NCBI GenBank assembly: GCA_902806215.1
Contig: CADCVT010000155.1
Coordinates: forward strand, 1-11,347
Length of the DNA: 11,347 nt
Direction: 5' to 3'
Source: an uncultured Solirubrobacteraceae bacterium
GTDB lineage: Bacteria > Actinomycetota > Thermoleophilia > Solirubrobacterales > Solirubrobacteraceae
Shown here: positions 6,326 through 11,347 of the stretch, one piece after another
How positions within the stretch are numbered: position 1 is the first letter of the stretch
Layout: every line of letters begins with the position of its first letter
Made by a program: the position numbers and the translations under genes
The notes under the pieces: model-generated
Told to the model about the DNA's origin: nothing
What the model saw: the letters and a program-made list of their open reading frames with translations, nothing else
Database searches by the model: none

Positions 6326-7218
6326 GGGTCGAGCAGTGTGGCGGCCACGTCGCCGGGGTGCTTGCCCGAGAGCGAGATCAGCTCGACGCCGGGGAGCTTG
6401 CGCATCCAGGTGAGCTGGCGCTTGGCGTAGTTGCGCGTCCGGCGCTTCATCGCCTCGACGTCGCCGGCGAGCAGCTCGTCGAAGCCGAGCGCCTTGCGCG
6501 CGGTGTCCGACGCTCCGGCGGCGTTCGCGCGCCGCACCTCCTCCTCGGCGCCCGCCGCGACCATCGCGTCGACGCGGCGCTCGATCCGCTCGTAGAGGTC
6601 CTCGCGCTCGCGGACGAGCCCGACGAGCCGCGTCGGATGCCGGGTCTCGCTCGTCCACAGCTGGTTCTCGCCCGACGGCGGCTCGAGCGCCCCGAGGTCG
6701 AGCAGCTCGTGCGCGCGGATGATCCGGCTGCGGTCGCGCGGGTCGATGCGCTCGGCCGCCCACGGCGCGCGGTCGCGCAGGTCGAGGTGCAGCTGCTCGG
6801 GCCCGCGCGCCTCGAGCTCGGCGGTCCAGCGTTCGCGCAGCTCCGGCGGCGGTGCCGGGCGCAGGTCGAGCTCGGCGAGCGCCGCGCGCAGGTAGAGCCC
6901 GGTCCCGCCGACGACGATCGGCGTCGCGCCCTCGCCGAGGAGGTCGTCGATCTCGGCGTGCGCGAGCTTCGCGTACTCGCCGGCGCTGAACGTCGCGTCG
7001 ACGGGAACGAAGGAGACCAGGCGATGCTCGAGCCGGCGCCGCTCGTCCGGGCCGGCGACGCCGGTGAGGATCTCGAGGCCCTCGTAGACCTGCAGCGCGT
7101 CGGCCGACACCGCCACCGGCCGCTCCCCGCGTTCGCGCAGGAGGTCGGCGACGGCGAGCGCGACCTCGGTCTTGCCCACGCCGGTGGGACCGAAGAGGGC
7201 GAGGACGCGTGCGGTCAC
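6322..7218 (-). CDS. miaA: tRNA dimethylallyltransferase (MiaA)
   Basis: MiaA transfers the dimethylallyl group of DMAPP to N6 of A37 in tRNAs that read UNN codons. With the GTG start at 7218 the product has 298 residues, the usual length. GPTGVGKT (10-17) is the P-loop. SADALQVYEGLEILTG (38-53) holds the catalytic-loop Asp40. FSAGEYAKLA and IVVGGTGLYLRAAL (101-114) follow, then ALGFDELL and the C-terminal NYAKRQLTWMRK (263-274). I chose GTG because the P-loop strand begins right after it and there is no start codon close upstream in frame. No Shine-Dalgarno is visible; CATCCT ends 7 bases before the GTG. It overlaps dapF by 4 bases, and the miaA-dapF pairing is familiar in actinobacteria. 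It is divergent from the FIST gene across 58 bases. Confidence 0.94.
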   Translation of the reverse strand: MTARVLALFGPTGVGKTEVALAVADLLRERGERPVAVSADALQVYEGLEILTGVAGPDERRRLEHRLVSFVPVDATFSAGEYAKLAHAEIDDLLGEGATPIVVGGTGLYLRAALAELDLRPAPPPELRERWTAELEARGPEQLHLDLRDRAPWAAERIDPRDRSRIIRAHELLDLGALEPPSGENQLWTSETRHPTRLVGLVREREDLYERIERRVDAMVAAGAEEEVRRANAAGASDTARKALGFDELLAGDVEAMKRRTRNYAKRQLTWMRKLPGVELISLSGKHPGDVAATLLDP

Positions 7219-7225
7219 GCCGGGG

Positions 7226-7231
7226 AGGATG
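7226..7231 (-). promoter_or_regulatory. Possible -10 element CATCCT for miaA-dapF
   Basis: CATCCT on the minus strand lies 7 bases before the miaA GTG and keeps the key A at position 2 and T at position 6 of a -10 hexamer. The spacing matches the dapD and PHP-protein examples. On its own it is weak evidence. Confidence 0.3.
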
Positions 7232-7264
7232 GCAGTGCCTGTGTGCCAAGACCCTTCTGGCGGG

Positions 7265-7270
7265 TACCGA
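7265..7270 (+). promoter_or_regulatory. Possible -10 element TACCGA for the FIST gene
   Basis: TACCGA ends 6 bases before the chosen GTG of the FIST gene. It keeps TA at the front but lacks the final T. The 58-base divergent interval (7219-7276) holds nothing else recognisable apart from the miaA hexamer. Confidence 0.25.
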
Positions 7271-7276
7271 GCCATC

Positions 7277-8431
7277 GTGGGCCTACGGATCGGGTCAGGG
7301 ATGTCCGAGGGAGCCGGACTGCGGGACGCGGCCGTCGCTGCCGCCATGGCTGCGCGCGAGGGTCTCGGCGGCGCGCCGGCGGACCTCGCCGTTGTCTTCG
7401 CGACCGGCGACCACCTCGGCGATCCGGCGCTCACGCTCGATGGCGTCCACGAGGGCCTGACGCCGGGTGCGCTCATCGGCTGCGGCGCGTCGGGGATCGT
7501 CGGCGGGCGCCGTGAGGTCGAAGGCGCGACCGCGGTGACGGTGTGGGCGGCGTCGTTCGACGGCGATAGCGAGGCGTCGACGTTCCACGCCAGCGCGATC
7601 GGCGACTCGGTCATCGGCCTGCCCCACCTCGGCGGCGCGGACGGCGCGATCCTGCTCCCCGATCCGTGGAGCTTCCCCACCGAGACGGTGTTGAGCGCGA
7701 CCGCCGCGGCCGCCCCCGGCGTGCCGATCCTCGGCGGTCTGGCAAGCGCGCGCACCGCAACCGGCGGCGGCATCCTCTTCCTCGACGAGGACGTGATCCT
7801 CCAGGGGGCGGTCGGCGTGCGCTTCGACGGCATCGAGCTGCTGCCGTGCGTGTCGCAGGGCGCCACCCCGCTCGGACCGGAGCTCACCGTCACGGAGGGC
7901 TCGGGCCACGTCATCCGCGAGCTCGCGGGCCGGCCTGCGCTCGAGAAGCTGCGCGAGGTCATCCTCGACCTGCCGCCCGACGACCGCGAGTTGCTGTCGC
8001 GCGGACTGCTGCTCGGGCTCGTCATCGACGGCAACAAGCCCGACTACGTGCAGGGCGACTTCCTCGTCCGCGGCCTCGTCGGCGCTGATCTCGACGAGGG
8101 CTCGCTGGCCGTCGGGGCGGCGGTCGCCGCCGGGCAGGTCGTGCGCCTCCACGCGCGCGACGCCGACTCGGCGGACCGCGAGCTGCACGATGCGCTCGGG
8201 CTGCGGCGTCAGGCGCTGGGCGGCCGGCCACCGGCGGGCGCGCTCGTCTTCACCTGCAACGGCCGGGGCCGGAGCATGTTCGGGGTCGCCGACCACGACG
8301 CCGCCACCATCGGTGCCGAGCTCGACGACGTCCCGGCCGCCGGGTTCTTCGCGGCAGGCGAGATCGGGCCGGTCGGCGGCGAGAGCTTCCTGCACACGTT
8401 CACGGCCACCGTGGCCGTGTTCCCGGGCTGA
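7277..8431 (+). CDS. Stand-alone FIST (N + C) sensory domain protein
   Basis: A 384-residue soluble protein with a FIST N domain (about 35-210) and a FIST C domain (about 220-370), and no visible output domain, signal peptide or membrane segment. FIST is a ligand-binding input module, proposed to sense small molecules such as amino acids, and is often joined to kinases or chemoreceptors. Diagnostic stretches are GSGMSEGAGLRDAA near the start, LIGCGASGIVGG (67-78), GVPILGGLAS (148-157), GLVIDGNKPDYVQGDFLVR (247-265), FTCNGRG (325-331) and GFFAAGEIGPVGGESFLHT (356-374). I preferred GTG at 7277 over ATG at 7301 because it keeps the first strand GLRIGSG, which the family has; the ATG remains possible. 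The gene is divergent from miaA-dapF and followed by a hairpin and the SDR gene. Its ligand and partner are unknown. Confidence 0.85.
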   Translation: MGLRIGSGMSEGAGLRDAAVAAAMAAREGLGGAPADLAVVFATGDHLGDPALTLDGVHEGLTPGALIGCGASGIVGGRREVEGATAVTVWAASFDGDSEASTFHASAIGDSVIGLPHLGGADGAILLPDPWSFPTETVLSATAAAAPGVPILGGLASARTATGGGILFLDEDVILQGAVGVRFDGIELLPCVSQGATPLGPELTVTEGSGHVIRELAGRPALEKLREVILDLPPDDRELLSRGLLLGLVIDGNKPDYVQGDFLVRGLVGADLDEGSLAVGAAVAAGQVVRLHARDADSADRELHDALGLRRQALGGRPPAGALVFTCNGRGRSMFGVADHDAATIGAELDDVPAAGFFAAGEIGPVGGESFLHTFTATVAVFPG

Positions 8432-8455
8432 CCGCGCGTCCGGGCGGACGCGTGG
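8432..8455 (+). terminator. Hairpin directly after the FIST stop
   Basis: CGCGTCC (8435-8441) pairs perfectly with GGACGCG (8446-8452) around a GGGC loop. The stem extends through one G-T pair and two more C-G pairs to 10 bp. It begins immediately after the TGA at 8429-8431 and ends 14 bases before the SDR start. There is no U-tract. It may terminate or attenuate readthrough from the FIST gene into the SDR gene. Confidence 0.55.
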
Positions 8456-8461
8456 CAGTCT
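8456..8461 (+). promoter_or_regulatory. Possible -10 element CAGTCT for the SDR gene
   Basis: CAGTCT follows the FIST hairpin by one base and ends 8 bases before the SDR ATG. It keeps the A and T expected at positions 2 and 6. Its place just after a terminator-like hairpin would suit an independent promoter. Confidence 0.3.
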
Positions 8462-8469
8462 TCCGCGCC

Positions 8470-9273
8470 ATGAGCGACGGGTTCGAGATCGCGGGTGCGA
8501 CGGCGCTGGTGACGGGTGCCAGCGGCGGCCTGGGCGCCGCCATCGCGCGGTCGCTGCACGGGCGCGGGGCGCGGCTGGTCCTGACGGGCCGGCGTGCGGA
8601 GGAGCTCGAGGCGCTGGCCGGCGAGACCGGCGGGCGAGCGCTCGTCGTCGACCTGGCGGACCGCGCACAGCTCGCGTCGCTGTCCGCGGAGGCGGCGGCC
8701 GCCGACGTGCTCGTGCTCGCCGCGGCGCTGCCCGGGACCGGCCGGCTCGACACCTGGGAGACCGACCAGATCGACCGCGTGCTCGACGTCAACCTGCGCG
8801 CGCCGATCCAGCTCGCCCGGGTTGCCGCCGCTGCGATGACCGAGCGCGGCCGCGGGCGGATCGTCTTCATGTCCTCGCTGTCGGCGAAGAGCCCGCAGCC
8901 GTCGTCGTCGATGTACTGCGCGACGAAGTTCGGCATGCGCGGCTTCGCGCTGAGCCTGCGCGCGGAGCTGCACGGCACCGGCGTCGGCGTGACGGTCATC
9001 AACCCGAGCTTCATCCGCGACGCGGGGATGTTCCACGACAGCGGCGTGAAGCTGCCGCCGTTCCTCGGCACAAAGCGTCCCGAGGACGTGACGCGAGCCG
9101 TGCTGCGGGCGATCGAGAAGGCGCCGGCCGAGCTCGACGTCGCGCCCGCCTCGCAGTCCGTCGGCGCCGCGGTCGGCGGGCTGTTCCCGGGGTTCGGCGA
9201 GGCGTTCGCGCGGCGCTTCGGCGGCGGGAAGATCACCGACCAGTTCGCCGAGAACCAGGCCTCCAAGCGCTGA
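8470..9273 (+). CDS. Short-chain dehydrogenase/reductase (classical SDR)
   Basis: A 267-residue cytoplasmic NAD(P)-dependent oxidoreductase with a Rossmann fold. TGASGGLG (15-22) is the cofactor-binding TGxxxGxG motif. LTGRR (38-42) places basic residues after strand 2, which suggests NADP preference. VDLAD (60-64) follows. The common NNAG is replaced by AAALPG (85-89). The catalytic set is Ser136 (MSSLS), Tyr149 and Lys153 (YCATK), with Asn108 in VNLRAP as the fourth residue. I chose ATG at 8470 over GTG at 8452 because the GTG lies in the arm of the upstream hairpin and the extra residues add nothing to the fold. The substrate cannot be told from sequence. It follows the FIST gene on the same strand and converges on the MscS gene with a 28-base gap in which I see no clear terminator. 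Confidence 0.88.
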   Translation: MSDGFEIAGATALVTGASGGLGAAIARSLHGRGARLVLTGRRAEELEALAGETGGRALVVDLADRAQLASLSAEAAAADVLVLAAALPGTGRLDTWETDQIDRVLDVNLRAPIQLARVAAAAMTERGRGRIVFMSSLSAKSPQPSSSMYCATKFGMRGFALSLRAELHGTGVGVTVINPSFIRDAGMFHDSGVKLPPFLGTKRPEDVTRAVLRAIEKAPAELDVAPASQSVGAAVGGLFPGFGEAFARRFGGGKITDQFAENQASKR

Positions 9274-9301
9274 GTCCCGGTGGGGCTCGCCCGCGTCGTC
9301 G

Positions 9302-10297
9302 TCAGTCGCGACCGTCGATCGTGAAGGACGCATCGCCGCCGGTGCTCGAGACGCGCGGCTCTTCGTTCTCTCCGGCGCGCTCGAGCCGGCGGGTCTCGGG
9401 GCCGATAGCCGCGAGCACCTCGCTGGCCAGCCGCGGGCCGTCGCTGCTGCTCTCGGGCGTGGCGAGGATCCGCACGACGACCTCGTCGCCGTCGATCTCC
9501 TCGAGCAGGATCCGCGGTTCGCCGCGCGTCGGCGTCGTGATGGTGGTCTGGAGCACCTGCTGGATGTCCAGCGGGGTGACGCCGGGCCGCAGCCGCGCGC
9601 GCAGGTCGATGCCGGCGGGTTCGCGCAGCGGGATGATCGCGACGTTCAGCACGGTCCGGTTGGGCACCATGATCGAGTCGTCGCCGTTGGAGAAGACGGT
9701 GTGCAGGAGCCCGAGGTTGCTGACCACGCCCTCCATCTCGCCGGCGAGATCGCCGCCCTGCAGACGGACCCGGTCGCCGACGACGAACGGGCGCGCGCTG
9801 AGCAGCACGATCCCGGCGAAGACATTGCCGACGGTCTGCTGCGCGGCCAGGCCGAAGATCACGGCGGTCGCGGCGGCGGCGGGCACGAGGTTCGCGTTCG
9901 TCACGCCCGCGACGCGGAGCGCGACGAGCGTCGCGATCGCGGCGAAGAACAGCCGGATGAGGAACCCGACGGTCCCCGCCGTCCCAGGGTCCATCCGCCG
10001 GAAGAGCGTCGGGCCCAGCACGCGACCGAGATCGCGGGCGATGCCGAAGCCGATCACCAGCAGCGCCGCCGCCGAACCGATCCGCACCGGCACGTCGATC
10101 CCGAAGACCTCCTCGCGGAAGACGTACAGCGTCGCGGTCGCGCCGGCGAGCAGGAACAGGATCAGGACCTCGATCCGCGCGCGGCGAACCGCGCGGGCGC
10201 TCAGCTGCCGGGCGAGGCCGACCTCACGCCATGCATGGCTTCGGGTGTCGAACATCTTGCGCTTGTCCTCGGGCACGTTGGGGCGCTTGGCGGGCAC
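9302..10297 (-). CDS. MscS-family mechanosensitive ion channel
   Basis: A 331-residue membrane protein that would open under membrane tension to release solutes during osmotic downshock. After a basic cytoplasmic N-terminus, membrane segments lie at about 42-60, 71-90 and 108-130. The pore helix follows at about 136-166 (Ala/Gly-rich AAAATAVIFGLAAQQTVGNVFAG). The MscS beta domain begins with RPFVVGDRV (169-177) and includes VFSNGDDSIMVPNRTV (201-216). The C-terminal soluble domain ends in an acidic, probably flexible tail. The chosen start is GTG at 10297, 27 bases after the radical SAM stop. That codon lies within a 9-bp hairpin. An alternative ATG at 10255 (residue 15, MFDTRS) has GAGGA 10 bases upstream and would leave the hairpin in the leader. 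Both starts keep all membrane segments. Confidence 0.86.
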   Translation of the reverse strand: MPAKRPNVPEDKRKMFDTRSHAWREVGLARQLSARAVRRARIEVLILFLLAGATATLYVFREEVFGIDVPVRIGSAAALLVIGFGIARDLGRVLGPTLFRRMDPGTAGTVGFLIRLFFAAIATLVALRVAGVTNANLVPAAAATAVIFGLAAQQTVGNVFAGIVLLSARPFVVGDRVRLQGGDLAGEMEGVVSNLGLLHTVFSNGDDSIMVPNRTVLNVAIIPLREPAGIDLRARLRPGVTPLDIQQVLQTTITTPTRGEPRILLEEIDGDEVVVRILATPESSSDGPRLASEVLAAIGPETRRLERAGENEEPRVSSTGGDASFTIDGRD

Positions 10298-10313
10298 GCA
10301 TCCAGCGTGCCCG
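10291..10313 (-). promoter_or_regulatory. Perfect hairpin overlapping the MscS-gene start
   Basis: CGGGCACGC (10291-10299) and GCGTGCCCG (10305-10313) are perfectly complementary over 9 bp with a 5-base loop. On the minus strand the proposed GTG start (10297-10295) lies in the 3' arm and the loop reads TGGAT. The hairpin starts 11 bases after the radical SAM stop codon. It could be that gene's terminator, a structure masking the start codon, or an operator for a dimeric regulator. Confidence 0.5.
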
Positions 10314-10324
10314 TGGGCGCCGGC

Positions 10325-11347
10325 TCAGAACAGCGACGCCTGGTCCAACGTACTCCCCTCCGTTGTGTGCGACAGGTCGGGAGCCGGCGCCGGCGGCGAC
10401 AACCGTACGGCGCGCGGCGCGGCGTCCTCGATGACCCGGTCGTACGCGTGCCGCTCTGCTTCGGCCAACGTGAGCGGACGCCCGTGGCGCCCGTTGCCCT
10501 TGCGCACGCCGCGATCGACGTCCCGCTCGGTCGCGTCGGCGAGTGGCAGCGTCGCGCGAGCGGCAGCGCGCGCCTCGGCGATCTCGCGTGCCTTCGTGTG
10601 CGTCGGCTTGGACGGCCCGTTCGCGTAGCCGCCCTTGCCGGCCTTCGCCACGCCACGGAGGTCCTGCGGCCACGTCCCGGCGCGGCGCTTGTTCTCGGCG
10701 ACGAGGTTCATGAGCCGCTCGCGCTCGGCCTTCGGGGCGTACGCGCCGCGCCCGTAGAGCTCGCGGTAGCGCGGCAGCAGATCGGGCCGGTAGGACTCGA
10801 GCCAGTCGAAGAAGATCTTCTTGACGTCGCCGCGGAGGTGCAGGGCGATGCCGCCGATCCCGGTCGCGCCCGCGTCGGCAGCGAGCGTGAGGATCTCCTC
10901 GACCTGCTCGGGCGAGTCGTTGATACCCGGCATCAGCGGAGCGACGAGGATCCCGCACGGGATGCCCTGCCGGTTGAGCTCGGCGACCGCCTCCATCCGC
11001 GCACGCGGGTTCGGCGTGTGCGGCTCGGTCGCCCGCCACGACTTCTCGTCGATGGTGGGGATCGACAGGTTCGCGCTGATCGGCGCGACCTCCGCGATCT
11101 CCTTCATCAGGTCGAGGTCGCGCAGCAGCAGCGGCGACTTCGTGAGGATCGAGCACGGGTTGCGGAAGTCGCGCATCGCCTCCCAGATCCCGCGCATGAG
11201 CTTGTAGCGCCCCTCGACCCACTGGTACGGGTCGGTGTTCGTGCCCATCGCGACGTGCTCGCCCTTCCATGAAGGCTTCGCGAGCTCGACCCGCAGCACC
11301 TCGGGCACGTTGACCTTGACGACGATCTCCTTCTCGAAGTCGCGGCC
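10325..11347 (-). CDS. Rv2578c-type radical SAM protein (SplB-like, COG1533), 5' end missing
   Basis: The visible 340 residues are the later part of a radical SAM TIM barrel plus a long tail. The CxxxCxxC cluster motif must lie beyond the window edge: the frame is open to base 11347 and reads DFEKEIVVKVNVPEVLR, a family-typical stretch. Landmarks include HVAMGTNTDPYQWVEGRYKLMR, ILTKSPLLLRDLDL, ANLSIPTIDEKSW, TPNPRARMEAVAELNRQGIPCG and LVAPLMPGINDSP. The family is related to spore photoproduct lyase-like proteins of uncertain function. After the barrel a basic Lys/Arg-rich region of about 120 residues ends in a Pro-rich, probably disordered segment and the terminal residues LDQASLF, which resemble a sliding-clamp-binding peptide. 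That hints at a DNA-linked role, which is inference. The MscS gene follows 27 bases downstream on the same strand. Confidence 0.87.
   Translation of the reverse strand, partial: GRDFEKEIVVKVNVPEVLRVELAKPSWKGEHVAMGTNTDPYQWVEGRYKLMRGIWEAMRDFRNPCSILTKSPLLLRDLDLMKEIAEVAPISANLSIPTIDEKSWRATEPHTPNPRARMEAVAELNRQGIPCGILVAPLMPGINDSPEQVEEILTLAADAGATGIGGIALHLRGDVKKIFFDWLESYRPDLLPRYRELYGRGAYAPKAERERLMNLVAENKRRAGTWPQDLRGVAKAGKGGYANGPSKPTHTKAREIAEARAAARATLPLADATERDVDRGVRKGNGRHGRPLTLAEAERHAYDRVIEDAAPRAVRLSPPAPAPDLSHTTEGSTLDQASLF

Noticed and set aside
4034..6430. Plus-strand open frame of about 800 residues across the PHP gene and dapF
   Set aside because: It is out of frame with the PHP gene and antisense to dapF, with Arg/Ala-rich shadow translation typical of high-GC DNA and no recognisable motif.
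7219..8037. N-terminal extension of miaA through the FIST region on the minus strand
   Set aside because: The extension is antisense to the FIST gene and MiaA has its normal length from the GTG at 7218.
10299..10301. ATG just upstream of the MscS GTG
   Set aside because: It is out of frame with the channel by one base and opens no supported reading frame.
8190..10628. Plus-strand open frame of about 800 residues over the FIST end, SDR and MscS regions
   Set aside because: It is a shadow frame of the FIST and SDR genes and antisense to the MscS gene, with Arg/Ser/Pro-rich translation and no domain.
9701..11272. Plus-strand open frame antisense to the MscS and radical SAM genes
   Set aside because: Both opposite-strand genes have clear family motifs, and the antisense product has none.

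Overview
This is gene-dense, very GC-rich DNA. The mycobacterial-type DapD and DapC, an Rv2578c-type radical SAM protein and a secreted protein with an arginine-rich Ig-like tail point to an actinobacterium. A deep lineage such as Thermoleophilia/Solirubrobacterales fits best, but that assignment is inference from gene content and style. Ten protein genes are supported; the first and last run off the window. There are no tRNA or rRNA genes, CRISPR arrays or insertion sequences that I can see, and no gene-free stretch longer than about 60 bases.

Layout. At the left edge, dapC (plus strand, 5' end missing) converges on and overlaps dapD (minus). Upstream of dapD on the same strand lie a nitronate monooxygenase gene and a DsbA/kappa-GST-like isomerase gene, translationally coupled through a 4-base overlap. 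A 24-base divergent promoter region separates this group from a secreted CehA/McbA-type PHP metallohydrolase gene (plus). That gene converges on dapF at a long hairpin that contains the dapF stop codon. dapF follows miaA on the minus strand with an ATGA overlap. Divergent from miaA are a stand-alone FIST sensory-domain gene and a classical SDR oxidoreductase gene (plus), with a terminator-like hairpin between them. An MscS-family channel gene and the 3' part of a radical SAM gene (both minus) fill the right end.

How they fit together. dapC, dapD and dapF are three steps of the succinylase branch of diaminopimelate/lysine synthesis, here split over three transcription units. The other genes look like housekeeping (miaA), redox or detoxification (NMO, DsbA-like, SDR), osmotic protection (MscS-type), extracellular hydrolysis (PHP protein) and sensing (FIST).

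Most notable points: (1) DapF has Ser in place of both catalytic Cys residues and Gln in place of the His partnering the first Cys. (2) dapC carries a palindromic, lower-GC segment with atypical codons that looks like an in-frame inserted element. (3) The radical SAM protein ends in QASLF, which resembles a sliding-clamp-binding peptide. (4) Several genes have a -10-like hexamer 6-8 bases before the start codon and no Shine-Dalgarno sequence, suggesting leaderless transcripts; two of these hexamers overlap back to back on one CTAG. (5) A perfect 9-bp hairpin overlaps the proposed start codon of the MscS gene.
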